Source: an uncultured Flavobacteriaceae bacterium (lineage in GTDB: Bacteria; Bacteroidota; Bacteroidia; Flavobacteriales; Flavobacteriaceae). From it: a stretch of 64,000 bases of DNA. The notes beneath the pieces are model-generated. The model saw only the letters and a list, made by a program, of their open reading frames with translations, was not told the DNA's origin and searched no databases. Positions 37,577-46,902 of this stretch are shown here, piece by piece (position 1 is the stretch's first letter; each line of letters starts with the position of its first letter). A program made the position numbers and the translations under genes. The stretch spans positions 372,001 to 436,000 of the forward strand of contig CALDYU010000005.1 in assembly GCA_937944485.1 (NCBI GenBank), in the 5' to 3' direction.

Positions 37577-39262
37577 ATGAGCGATTCTGAAAGACCATTA
37601 AATTTTCTTGAACATATCATTGAAGAAGACCTTAAAAATGGTTTTTCTAAAGAGGCATTACGCTTTCGATTTCCGCCTGAACCTAATGGATATTTACATA
37701 TTGGTCACGCGAGCTCTATTTGCTTGAACTTTGGCTTAGGACTGCGCTATAACGCGCCAGTTAATTTGAGGTTTGATGACACCAATCCTGCAAAAGAAGA
37801 ACAGGAGTTTGTCGATGCTATAAAAAGAGATGTAGAATGGTTGGGATATAAGTGGGATACCGAACGGTACGCTTCTGATTACTTCCAACAGTTATATGAC
37901 TGGTCCATTTTCTTAATCAAAGACGGAAAGGCATATGTGGATAGTCAGACTTCAGAGGAAATGGCTACTCAAAAAGGCACTCCGACAGAATCTGGTACAG
38001 AAAGCCCTTTTCGAAATCGTTCAGTTGAAGAAAACTTGGAACTGTTTGAAGCTATGAAGGCAGGTAAATTTGATGAAGGAAAACATGTTTTGCGGGCCAA
38101 GATTGATATGACTTCCTCGAATATGTTGATGCGCGATCCGATTATGTATCGAGTACTTCATAAGGCACATCATAGAACAAATACCGATTGGTGTATTTAT
38201 CCCATGTATGATTGGACACATGGTGAAAGTGATTATATAGAGCAGGTTTCACATTCTTTATGCACACTAGAATTTGCCATGCATAGAGAGCTGTACGATT
38301 GGTTTTTAGATCAAGTTGTGGAAAAAGAAAAGGTACGCCCAAAGCAACGGGAATTTGCAAGAAGGAATTTAAGTCACACCGTGGTAAGTAAGAGAAAATT
38401 GGCCCGCTTGGTTGAAGAAGGTGTAGTAGATAGTTGGGATGATCCTCGTATGCCAACAATTTCGGGATTGCGTAGAAGAGGATATTCTCCAGAATCTATT
38501 CGGAGCTTTGCTGATACTATTGGTATAGCTAAACGAGATAATCTTATTGATGTTTCGCTGTTGGAATTTCAAGTTCGTAATCACTTAAATAAAGTGGCTC
38601 CTAGGGTTATGGGGGTGCTGAACCCTTTAAAGGTTGTTATTACCAATTATTCGGAAGACTCTGAGGAATGGTTAGATGCCGAGAACAATCCTGAAGATGA
38701 ATCGGCTGGAATGCGTAAAGTTCCTTTTTCTAAAGAAATTTATATTGAGCAAGAAGATTTTCGGGAAGAAGCAAATAAGAAGTTTTTCCGACTAAAGCTA
38801 GGTAAAGAAGTTCGGTTAAAGAATGCCTACATCATTAAAGCAGAGAGTTGTACTAAAGATAGCCATGGAAATGTTATTGAAGTCCAATGTGCCTATGATC
38901 CAAAAAGTAAAAGCGGAAGTGGCACGGAAGAAAGTCTTCGTAAGGTAAAAGGAACCTTACATTGGGTTTCCACGAAACATGCTCTTAAAGCTGAGGTTAG
39001 ATTGTACGATCGTCTTTTCACGGATGAAAGTCCAGATACACACAAAGACAAAGACTTTATGGAATTTGTAAATCCAGATTCTTTAAAAGTTATAACAGGA
39101 TATTTAGAACCCAGCCTTAAAGGATCTAACATTGGAACTCAAGTTCAATTTCAGCGATTAGGGTATTTTTGTGTGGATCCGGACTCAACTTCTGAAAAAT
39201 TGGTTTTTAATAGAACTGTAGGTTTGCGAGATTCTTGGGCCAAAATCGAACAAAAAAACTGA
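37577..39262 (+). CDS. glnS: Glutaminyl-tRNA synthetase
   Basis: Charges tRNA-Gln directly with glutamine. 561 residues from the ATG at 37577, the usual bacterial length. The class I signatures are present: F-P-P-E-P-N-G-Y-L-H-I-G-H-A near residue 33-45 (HIGH box) and V-V-S-K-R-K-L near 275 (KMSKS-like). F-D-D-T-N-P and the acceptor-stem insertion D-M-T-S-S-N-M-L-M-R-D-P are diagnostic for GlnRS over GluRS. The C-terminal half is the two-barrel anticodon-binding domain. Presence of GlnRS with a separate GltX in this window means Gln-tRNA need not come from the amidotransferase route. Confidence 0.96.
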   Translation: MSDSERPLNFLEHIIEEDLKNGFSKEALRFRFPPEPNGYLHIGHASSICLNFGLGLRYNAPVNLRFDDTNPAKEEQEFVDAIKRDVEWLGYKWDTERYASDYFQQLYDWSIFLIKDGKAYVDSQTSEEMATQKGTPTESGTESPFRNRSVEENLELFEAMKAGKFDEGKHVLRAKIDMTSSNMLMRDPIMYRVLHKAHHRTNTDWCIYPMYDWTHGESDYIEQVSHSLCTLEFAMHRELYDWFLDQVVEKEKVRPKQREFARRNLSHTVVSKRKLARLVEEGVVDSWDDPRMPTISGLRRRGYSPESIRSFADTIGIAKRDNLIDVSLLEFQVRNHLNKVAPRVMGVLNPLKVVITNYSEDSEEWLDAENNPEDESAGMRKVPFSKEIYIEQEDFREEANKKFFRLKLGKEVRLKNAYIIKAESCTKDSHGNVIEVQCAYDPKSKSGSGTEESLRKVKGTLHWVSTKHALKAEVRLYDRLFTDESPDTHKDKDFMEFVNPDSLKVITGYLEPSLKGSNIGTQVQFQRLGYFCVDPDSTSEKLVFNRTVGLRDSWAKIEQKN

Positions 39263-39470
39263 TATAAGATTTCTTTATTTATAACAATATATCGATTGGT
39301 ATATTCTATTAAAAACGTAACGATATAAGTGTTTTTCAGCAATTGTCAGTTTCAATAAATGTTATAGTAGCCTAATTGCCCTGAAAGTTCTTCAAAAGCT
39401 CTTAAAATAAGAATTGCACTTTTTTGAGTATTTAAAACTTTAGTTAGCGCCAATATCTTTCATAAAACAA

Positions 39471-39507
39471 AAAACCCGCTTCAGAATTCCGAAGCGGGTT
39501 TTATTTT
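39471..39507. terminator. Bidirectional terminator between glnS and SPFH gene
   Basis: AAAACCCGCTTC (39471-39482) pairs perfectly with GAAGCGGGTTTT (39491-39502) across an 8-base loop, with A-rich and T-rich flanks. It serves both convergent genes. Confidence 0.88.
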
Positions 39508-39519
39508 AACAAAGACCTT

Positions 39520-40446
39520 CTAGTCTAATTTTTTAGGTTTTTGCTTTTTCATGGCTTCCCCAATTTGATTACTAGCCGTGAAACTTGCCACCATATCATT
39601 CAACATTTGGCTGCCTGCCTGTGGTGAATTTGGTAATAGTATTAGATTACTATTGGTTTCTTGCCCTATTGATTGCAAAGTGTCATAATGTTGTGTTACA
39701 ACTATTAAAGCCGATGCTTCTTGTGAATTGATACCTACTTTGTTAAGAACCTCTACAGACTCTTCCAAACCTCTTGCAATTTCTCGGCGTTGATCTGCAA
39801 TACCTTGACCTTGTAATCTTTTACTCTCTGCTTCTGCTTTTGCTTTTTCAACGATCAAAATACGTGCCGCATCACCTTCAAATTGCGCGGCTATCTTTTC
39901 ACGTTCTGAGGCATTAATACGATTCATGGCCTCTTTCACTTGGGCATCAGGGTCAATATCAGTTACAAGTGTTTTAATGATGTCATAACCATAGGTCATC
40001 ATCGCATCGTTCAATTCTGATTTTACAGCAATCGCTATATCATCTTTACGAACGAATACATCATCTAATTTCATTTTTGGCACTTCTGCACGCACCACAT
40101 CAAATACATAAGAGGTGATCTGGTCATGTGGATAATCAAGTTTGTAAAAGGCATCATATACTTTGTCCTTAATTACTTTGTATTGCACAGAAACTTTTAG
40201 CCGAACGAATACGTCATCTAAAGTTTTCGTCTCAATAATAACATCTAATTGCTGGATTTTTAAACTCAGTCTCCCTGCTATTCTATCCACAAGTGGAATT
40301 TTCATATGAAGACCTGATTGTCGAATACTATGAAATTTACCAAAGCGCTCGATTATGACAGCTGTTTGTTGCTTCACAATGAAAAAAGCTGATATCAGAA
40401 CGATGAGGAGAAAAAAGATAATTGGTATAAAGATAAAACTACCCAT
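39520..40446 (-). CDS. SPFH/Band 7 (stomatin-like) membrane protein
   Basis: 308 residues. One N-terminal transmembrane helix (about 5-25) is followed by an SPFH domain (about 25-190; Q-Q-T-A-V-I-I-E-R-F-G-K-F is the family entry). A long helical region rich in Ala/Glu follows (A-E-S-K-R-L-Q-G-Q-G-I-A-D-Q-R), typical of QmcA/stomatin proteins that oligomerise in membrane microdomains. Its specific partner protease (NfeD type) is not encoded nearby. It stands alone, with 144 bases upstream lacking any gene. Confidence 0.9.
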   Translation of the reverse strand: MGSFIFIPIIFFLLIVLISAFFIVKQQTAVIIERFGKFHSIRQSGLHMKIPLVDRIAGRLSLKIQQLDVIIETKTLDDVFVRLKVSVQYKVIKDKVYDAFYKLDYPHDQITSYVFDVVRAEVPKMKLDDVFVRKDDIAIAVKSELNDAMMTYGYDIIKTLVTDIDPDAQVKEAMNRINASEREKIAAQFEGDAARILIVEKAKAEAESKRLQGQGIADQRREIARGLEESVEVLNKVGINSQEASALIVVTQHYDTLQSIGQETNSNLILLPNSPQAGSQMLNDMVASFTASNQIGEAMKKQKPKKLD

Positions 40447-40590
40447 AATTTTTGTTTTTAGGTTTATATATTGAATTTACGTAATTCACTTTACATATAT
40501 GTAGGGTTTACCTCGGAATTGTTACAAAGGATTAGGTTTATCAGTAAAGGCTAAGGGTTGTAGGTCTAAATTTGAATAGTGTACATCACC

Positions 40591-42114
40591 TTATGACCCT
40601 AACTTTTCAATAGCAGCATGTATCCTTTGAATGCTTTCTTCCTTGCCAATCATCTCAAGAATATCAAAAATGTGCGGTCCTTTCATATCACCTACAATTA
40701 CTAAACGTAGTGGAGGCATCACTTTGCCAAAAGAGAGTTCTTGCTCGGTAATCCATGATTTTACTAAGATTTCAACGTTTTCAGAGGAGAAGTCTTCAAT
40801 AACCTGAAGTACAGATACCAATTGTTTTAGTATTTCAGGGGTTCCTTCTTTCCACTGCTTTCGGGAAGCTTTTTCATTGTAAGAATCCGGAGCCAAAAAG
40901 AAGTAATGTGAAAGTTCCCAAAAATCAGATACGAATGTTGCGCGTTCTTTAATAAGTGAAACGGCCTTTTCTACGTTGTCTGGTCGAGCGCAGTCGAGAC
41001 CTCTTTGCTCTGCGGATAATTTTTCATCAAGAATTACTTTAAAGGAATCCGCCAATTCCGCATCACTTCTTTCTTGTAAATAGTGTTGATTGTACCACTT
41101 CGTCTTGTCTGGGTCAAATCGTGCCCCTGATTTGTTGACACGTTCTAAACTAAAGGCTTCAACCAATTCTGTCAAACTATAAATTTCTTGTTCTGTACCT
41201 GAATTCCATCCAAGCATGGCCAAAAAGTTGACAACCGCTTCGGGAAAATAGCCTTCTTCCTTATATCCTTTGGATTCATTCCATGACAAGGGAAATATTG
41301 GAAAGCCTAATTTCTCTCCGTCTCGCTTACTTAGCTTTCCTTTTCCGACAGGTTTCATGATTAAAGGCAAATGTGCAAATTGGGGAGCATTCCATCCGAA
41401 GGCATCATATAATTGTTGGTGCAAAGCCAAAGAAGGCAACCATTCTTCCCCTCGAATTACATGAGAGATTTTCATTAGATGATCATCAACAATATTCGCC
41501 AAATGATAAGTAGGCATTCCGTCACTTTTAAAAAGGACTTTGTCATCAAGAATATTAGTGTCAATATGAATTTCACCTCGGATAATATCAGTCAAAATCA
41601 ATTTTTCATCTTGAGGAGATTTGAAACGAATGACGTAATCTTCTCCAGAATCCAATTTTGCCTCCACTTCTTCAGCAGATAGCGATAGCGAGTTGGCAAG
41701 TTTCAAGCGATTATGCCAATTATAGATAAAGGTCTTTCCTTTTGCTTCATGGTCTTTTCTATGAAAATCTAGCTCCTCGGAAGTATCAAAAGCATAATAC
41801 GCCTTCCCTTTTGCAATAAGTTCATCGGCATATTTTCGGTACAAGTCTTTGCGCTCGCTCTGTCTATAGGGCCCAAAACCACCGTCTTTACCCACTCCTT
41901 CATCGAAGGGAATTCCACACCAATTCAAAGCATCAACTATATATTGCTCTGCTCCTGCAGCATAGCGATTCTGGTCAGTGTCTTCAATTCTAAGAATGAA
42001 ATCACCTCCGTGTTTCTTGGCAAATAGGTAGTTGAAAAGTGCGGTGCGCACTCCCCCAATATGTAATGGACCTGTCGGACTAGGCGCAAAACGAACACGG
42101 ACTTTCTGACTCAT
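40591..42114 (-). CDS. gltX: Glutamyl-tRNA synthetase
   Basis: Charges tRNA-Glu. 507 residues. F-A-P-S-P-T-G-P-L-H-I-G-G at the N-terminus (HIGH box variant), the R-I-E-D-T-D motif of glutamate recognition, and K-L-S-K-R-D near residue 265 (KMSKS) are intact. The C-terminal third is the helical anticodon-binding domain of bacterial GltX. The residues 245-285 insertion with K-G-Y-K-E-E-G-Y-F-P-E-A is the form seen in Bacteroidota. The upstream gap to the alkB-like gene is filled by a REP-like inverted repeat. Confidence 0.96.
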   Translation of the reverse strand: MSQKVRVRFAPSPTGPLHIGGVRTALFNYLFAKKHGGDFILRIEDTDQNRYAAGAEQYIVDALNWCGIPFDEGVGKDGGFGPYRQSERKDLYRKYADELIAKGKAYYAFDTSEELDFHRKDHEAKGKTFIYNWHNRLKLANSLSLSAEEVEAKLDSGEDYVIRFKSPQDEKLILTDIIRGEIHIDTNILDDKVLFKSDGMPTYHLANIVDDHLMKISHVIRGEEWLPSLALHQQLYDAFGWNAPQFAHLPLIMKPVGKGKLSKRDGEKLGFPIFPLSWNESKGYKEEGYFPEAVVNFLAMLGWNSGTEQEIYSLTELVEAFSLERVNKSGARFDPDKTKWYNQHYLQERSDAELADSFKVILDEKLSAEQRGLDCARPDNVEKAVSLIKERATFVSDFWELSHYFFLAPDSYNEKASRKQWKEGTPEILKQLVSVLQVIEDFSSENVEILVKSWITEQELSFGKVMPPLRLVIVGDMKGPHIFDILEMIGKEESIQRIHAAIEKLGS

Positions 42115-42148
42115 AGCTTCTAATTTTTGAGCTGCAAAGATAACAAAA

Positions 42149-42246
42149 GCGCCCTAGCCCCCGAAGGGGGAATTACTTTCCTAATCTAAATATTTTGAGT
42201 TTTTAACCCGCCTGACTAAGAGTTCCCCCTTCGGGGGCTAGGGCGC
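42149..42246. repeat. REP-like inverted repeat between gltX and alkB
   Basis: A 24-base arm at 42149-42172 recurs as an exact reverse complement at 42223-42246, with a 50-base AT-rich centre. Each arm is itself a hairpin (CCCCC-GAA-GGGGG). The GC-rich arms stand out from the AT-rich surroundings. The right arm covers the stop codon and final codons of the alkB-like gene. Confidence 0.85.
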
Positions 42247-43290
42247 TGCAGGTTTCATTTCTTCCGGAATTCTCGGATTCATGATTTTAAACCATAGTGG
42301 CGGAAGAAATGACATCACCATTGAAGTCGGATATCCAAATGGCATTTGTGGTGAAATATCATGATAATCGAGAATCTGATACTTTTTAGAGGATTTATAA
42401 TGATGGTCGCTATGACGAGTGAGTTCATAAAGTACAATTCTTCCCATCACATGATTGCTGTTCCAAGAGTGAACTTCACGAACACGTTCATATCTTCCAG
42501 AAGGCAGTTTGTTGCGCATGAGCCCGTAGTGTTCAATATAGTTTACGGTTTCCAACATTAGAAAACCAACAATTCCGCTAGTAACGGCAAAAAGAACACC
42601 TAGATTTCCGAAGAAATAGAAAACAATTCCTAAGTATGTAATTTGAAATACACTATACCAGAGCATATCATTTTTTATGGAGAGAAACTTCTGTTTATGG
42701 GACTTCAACAATTTTGACTGCAGCTTCCAAGCGCTGAAATATTGACGAATCACAGAGGTAAACCAAAACGAATATACCGTTTGGTTGTATTGTGCCGTAG
42801 CCGGGTCTTCTTTAGTCGCTGCTTGGGCATGATGGCCAAAATTATGCTCGATATAAAAATGCATATATAAAGAAGGCAAGAGCAGCAACTTTCCCAAATG
42901 TCTTTCGCTAGTAGTTTTGCGATGACCCAATTCATGCGCAACATTAATTCCGTTCGTGCCGAGAACAATTCCCATAGACAATATTAATCCGACAAGTTCG
43001 TAGGTGGCGTAGCTCGTTGTGGTAATATCCCAAAGTAGAAAGGCTAGAAGTCCGAATATTATGGGTGCATTCAAATAAAGCATCCAATCGAAGAGCTTGC
43101 TTTTTTTCTTTTCCTCTCGTTCCTCCCCTTCATAATTTGAAGGGTCATGCGGCAATAGGAGTTCTAAAATGGGTATCAGAACAAAAGCATAAAAAGGTGT
43201 AAAATAGCTGAAATAGCCCTTAAAATATATACTTATCACCGCCGAAATGGGCAAGGTCATTGCTGCGAGGTACTTTAAATCTTTTAACAT
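42238..43290 (-). CDS. alkB: Alkane 1-monooxygenase-like di-iron membrane hydroxylase
   Basis: 350 residues with about six hydrophobic segments. All histidine boxes of the AlkB family are visible: H-E-L-G-H (119-123), E-H-N-F-G-H-H (148-154), N-Y-I-E-H-Y-G (240-246) and R-H-S-D-H-H (292-297). These coordinate the di-iron centre that hydroxylates terminal methyl groups of alkanes or related chains. No rubredoxin or rubredoxin reductase gene is adjacent, so the electron donor is encoded elsewhere. The stop codon TAG and the last Pro codon lie in a REP-like repeat arm, so the final residues may be recently altered. The substrate is unproven; the symbol is by family only. Confidence 0.85.
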   Translation of the reverse strand: MLKDLKYLAAMTLPISAVISIYFKGYFSYFTPFYAFVLIPILELLLPHDPSNYEGEEREEKKKSKLFDWMLYLNAPIIFGLLAFLLWDITTTSYATYELVGLILSMGIVLGTNGINVAHELGHRKTTSERHLGKLLLLPSLYMHFYIEHNFGHHAQAATKEDPATAQYNQTVYSFWFTSVIRQYFSAWKLQSKLLKSHKQKFLSIKNDMLWYSVFQITYLGIVFYFFGNLGVLFAVTSGIVGFLMLETVNYIEHYGLMRNKLPSGRYERVREVHSWNSNHVMGRIVLYELTRHSDHHYKSSKKYQILDYHDISPQMPFGYPTSMVMSFLPPLWFKIMNPRIPEEMKPAAP

Positions 43291-43338
43291 CGGTCTTTTA
43301 TCTAATAATTTTCAGTAAGCGGGTTTAACACGAATTTG

Positions 43339-46300
43339 ATGTTTAAATTTGTGAGAACGAGTATCTTGGTACTAAATATAGTGAATTTGAATAGTTACAA
43401 TAACATACTTCTCAAACTCAGCGATTTTACCAAAAAGTACTACACGAAGTTATTGCTCAAAGGTCTTTTGCTCTTTTTAGCTTTCGGATTGTTGTTTTTT
43501 TTGGTCACTTTAGGCGTGGAGTACTTCCTGTGGCTTAACTCAACAGGCCGTTTGATTTTGTTGCTGATTTTTGTGGTAATTGAAGCGTTTCTATTGTTCA
43601 AATACATTTTGACTCCCCTATTCTATTTGTTTAAACTGAAACAGGGCATAAGTCATAAACAAGCCTCTCTTTTAATTGGGAAGCATTTTCCGGACGTGGA
43701 TGACAAGCTCTACAATTTACTGGACTTGGCGGATGATAAAAACCAATCTGAACTTTTGCTGGCGAGTATTGAACAGCGGTCAGAGACCTTAAATCCTATT
43801 CCTTTTACCAAAGCGGTTGATTTTGGTGAGAATGTGAAATATGTAAAGTATTTGGCAATTCCAGCATTGCTTTTCGGGTTGATATGGCTAAGCGGGAATC
43901 TGAGTGATTTCTTTGGCTCCTACAATCGGGTTGTAAATTATGATGTAGCTTACGAGCCGCCGGCACCTTTTGCGTTTCGATTACTGTCCAATGATTTAAA
44001 TGTTTTGGATTCCAAAGCGGTCACCGTTCAAGTAACAACTGAAGGAGAAATTCGCCCAGACCAAGTATTTATTACGATTGACGGAAGAGACCTGTTGTTA
44101 CAGCAACAAAATGGCATCTATCAATATACCTTTACACCTCCCCTAACTTCCACAAGCTTCTCTTTTAAGGCAAACGGTATATTTTCTCGGGAATATCAGA
44201 TGAAAGCTTTAAAAACCCCATCTATTCAGAATTTTGAATTGCTTTTGAATTATCCGATGTATACGAATAGGAAATCAGAAATATTGAAAAGTACAGGAAA
44301 TGCAACGTTTCCCGAAGGAACAAAGGTTACTTGGCAAATAGAAGGCAAACATACCGAGAACATTCATTTGGTCACGAAAGATACGGCATTGGCATTTTCA
44401 AAGACCGAAGACGCATTTCAAATCTCGAAACGTGTGTTTTCAAATCTCAACTATGAATTAAGTACTTCGAATACAAATGTTGTCGATTATGAGAAGTTAG
44501 CCTATCGTTTTGATGTGATAAAAGATGCGTATCCGACGATTAAGGCGAAGCAGGTTTTGGATTCTTTGAATCCGAATACTTCCTATTATATCGGTGAGGC
44601 TTCAGATGATTATAAGTTACGTCGTATTCGTTTGGTTTGTTATCCTGATGAAGATGCCGAGAACCAACAAATATTGGAGCTGGGTGAACCAAACTCCAAT
44701 TTTAATCAGTTCTATTATACCTTCCCTTCAGGATTGCAATTAGATGCAGGCAAAAATTACAGCTTTTATTTCGAGGCAACGGACAATGATAGAGTCCACA
44801 ATGGTAAAACGTCCAAAAGCCAGGTGTTTTCAACGGTTTTGCTCGATGAAAATCAGTTAAAAAACAAAGAACTCGAATCGCAACAATCTATTATAAACAA
44901 CCTTGATAAATCCTTAGAAAAATTCAAGGAGCAGAAAGAAACTTTAAAAGAAATCAATCAAAATCAAAAGGAGAAAAAGCAACTCAATTTTAACGACCAG
45001 AATCAAGTAAAGGATTTCCTCAAGAAGCAACAGCAACAGGAGCAGATGATGCAGAAGTTTAGCAAGCAGCTAAAGGAAAATCTCAAAAAGAGTGAAAAAG
45101 AAGACGAGATGAATGAGTTGCTCAAAGAGCGTCTAGAACGACAAGAGATTGAGGCAAAGAAGAATGAGAAGTTGTTGGAAGAATTAAACAAGATTGCTGA
45201 AAAGATTGATAAAGAGGAATTGGCGAAGCGCTTGGAAGAATTGGGCAAGAAACAACAGAATAGTGAACGTAATCTAGAACAGTTGCTAGAGTTGACCAAA
45301 CGGTATTATGTAACTGAAAAAGCGGCGCAGTTGGCAAAAGACTTAGAAAAGTTAGCAGAAAAGCAGGAACAGGAGGGGGATAAAGAGTCTTCAGAAGGCA
45401 AGAAAGAAGAACAAGAAAAATTAAATGACGAGTTTGAGAAACTTGCCGAGGAAATGAAGGAACTTCAAAAGGACAATGCCGATTTAAAGAAGCCACTTGA
45501 TTTACAGTTGGATAAACAAAAGGAAGAGGGAATTAAAGGTGACCAGCAGGAGGCTTCAGAACAACTAGAAAAGGAGAAGACAGAACCAAAGGGTTCTCAG
45601 GAAAAGCAGGAGTCGAGTAAGAAGGCATCGCAGAAACAAAAGTCTGCCGCTCAGAAAATGAAGGAGATGAGCGAAGAGCTTTCAGAATCTTCTTCAGGTG
45701 GAGGAGGAGGTTCTTCTATAACAGAGGATGCAGAAATGCTCCGTCAGATTTTGGACAACCTTGTTATTTTCTCTTTTAAACAAGAAAATTTATATGAGGT
45801 TTTAGAAGAAGTTGATGTTGATGCGCCGCAGTTTTCAAGTTCTATTCGAGAGCAGCAAGAACTGCGAAAGCTTTTTGAACATGTAGATGACAGTTTATTT
45901 GCGCTGTCACTGCGACGAGCAGAACTATCCGAGTTTGTAAACGAACAAATTACAGAGGTGTATTATAATACGGACAAAGCTTTGGAAGCCATTGCCGAAA
46001 GTCAAATATACCAAGGTGTATCCTATCAAAAATATGTTTTGACAGCCGCTAATAGTCTATCAGATTTTCTTGCAAATACACTTGACAACATGCAACAAAG
46101 TATGCAGTCCGGTCAGGGGCAGGGTGAGGGAGATGGATTTCAACTTCCTGATATCATCAAACAACAAGGAGAGTTGCAAGAGAAGATGGAAGGCCAAGGA
46201 AAATCAGGACAAGGCAAACCTGCTGGTCAGGGAGATGGACAGCAGGGTGAGGGTCAAAAAGGGGAAGGTGAAGGAGAATCTGGACAAAGTGGTGAGAAAG

Positions 46301-46902
46301 GAAAAGGCGGTGAAGGGGAAAAAGGACCCGGTGAATCTGGATATGGAAAAGAAGGCCAAGGTGGTGAAGGAGATGGTCAGGGAAAAAATGGCAAAGGAAA
46401 GGGTAACGGCGGGGATGGCGAAGGTGGTCAAGGCAGTCAAGGTGGCGGAGAAGGTAATGGTCAAGGAGATGGGCCAAGTGAAGAAGAGCTTAAAGAAATC
46501 TATGAGATTTACAAGGAGCAACAAATGATCCGACAACGTTTGGAAAAGCAGTTACAAGATATGATTAATAGTAGTGACCGAAAATTAGGAGAGAAATTGC
46601 TCAGACAAATGGAGGATTTTGAAAATGAATTGTTAGAGAATGGTTTTACGCAAAGGGGTTTGAACAAGATGAATAACATTCAGTATGAACTCTTGAAGTT
46701 GGAGAATGCTGCTATGAAGCAAGGAAAAAAACCTGAGCGAGAAAGTAATACCAACAAGAATCAGTTTAATAACCCAATTACTACTAAGCCCTCATTATTA
46801 GAGGATTATCGCAATGAAATTGAGATTTTAAATAGACAAGCACTACCTTTGCGCCAAAATTTCCAGAATAGAGTAAAGGAGTATTTCAAAAGCGATGATT
46901 AA
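43339..46902 (+). CDS. DUF4175 family membrane protein with Gly/Gln/Lys-rich region
   Basis: About 1,187 residues. Two transmembrane helices near the N-terminus (about residues 40-65 and 70-95) precede a large extracytoplasmic part. Residues about 500-800 are a highly charged coiled coil (repeated E-K-L-x-E and K-Q-Q-Q). Residues about 930-1045 are low complexity, built of G-Q-G, G-E-G and G-K-G steps; a final helical part follows. This architecture matches the Bacteroidota DUF4175 family, whose function is unknown. The start is uncertain: ATG 43339 is given, but TAnnTTTG-like TAAATTTG at 43344-43351 could place the start at GTG 43381. The 3' end overlaps ybeY by 8 bases. Confidence 0.85.
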   Translation: MFKFVRTSILVLNIVNLNSYNNILLKLSDFTKKYYTKLLLKGLLLFLAFGLLFFLVTLGVEYFLWLNSTGRLILLLIFVVIEAFLLFKYILTPLFYLFKLKQGISHKQASLLIGKHFPDVDDKLYNLLDLADDKNQSELLLASIEQRSETLNPIPFTKAVDFGENVKYVKYLAIPALLFGLIWLSGNLSDFFGSYNRVVNYDVAYEPPAPFAFRLLSNDLNVLDSKAVTVQVTTEGEIRPDQVFITIDGRDLLLQQQNGIYQYTFTPPLTSTSFSFKANGIFSREYQMKALKTPSIQNFELLLNYPMYTNRKSEILKSTGNATFPEGTKVTWQIEGKHTENIHLVTKDTALAFSKTEDAFQISKRVFSNLNYELSTSNTNVVDYEKLAYRFDVIKDAYPTIKAKQVLDSLNPNTSYYIGEASDDYKLRRIRLVCYPDEDAENQQILELGEPNSNFNQFYYTFPSGLQLDAGKNYSFYFEATDNDRVHNGKTSKSQVFSTVLLDENQLKNKELESQQSIINNLDKSLEKFKEQKETLKEINQNQKEKKQLNFNDQNQVKDFLKKQQQQEQMMQKFSKQLKENLKKSEKEDEMNELLKERLERQEIEAKKNEKLLEELNKIAEKIDKEELAKRLEELGKKQQNSERNLEQLLELTKRYYVTEKAAQLAKDLEKLAEKQEQEGDKESSEGKKEEQEKLNDEFEKLAEEMKELQKDNADLKKPLDLQLDKQKEEGIKGDQQEASEQLEKEKTEPKGSQEKQESSKKASQKQKSAAQKMKEMSEELSESSSGGGGGSSITEDAEMLRQILDNLVIFSFKQENLYEVLEEVDVDAPQFSSSIREQQELRKLFEHVDDSLFALSLRRAELSEFVNEQITEVYYNTDKALEAIAESQIYQGVSYQKYVLTAANSLSDFLANTLDNMQQSMQSGQGQGEGDGFQLPDIIKQQGELQEKMEGQGKSGQGKPAGQGDGQQGEGQKGEGEGESGQSGEKGKGGEGEKGPGESGYGKEGQGGEGDGQGKNGKGKGNGGDGEGGQGSQGGGEGNGQGDGPSEEELKEIYEIYKEQQMIRQRLEKQLQDMINSSDRKLGEKLLRQMEDFENELLENGFTQRGLNKMNNIQYELLKLENAAMKQGKKPERESNTNKNQFNNPITTKPSLLEDYRNEIEILNRQALPLRQNFQNRVKEYFKSDD

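Noticed and set aside
46130-46470. Glycine-rich tract of DUF4175 as collagen-like
   Set aside because: Glycine does not keep a strict every-third position and proline is rare, so it is better described as low complexity.
46070-46536. Frames of more than 100 codons on both strands across the DUF4175 glycine-rich tract
   Set aside because: They are shadows of a low-complexity GA-rich coding stretch, with biased composition and no start signals.
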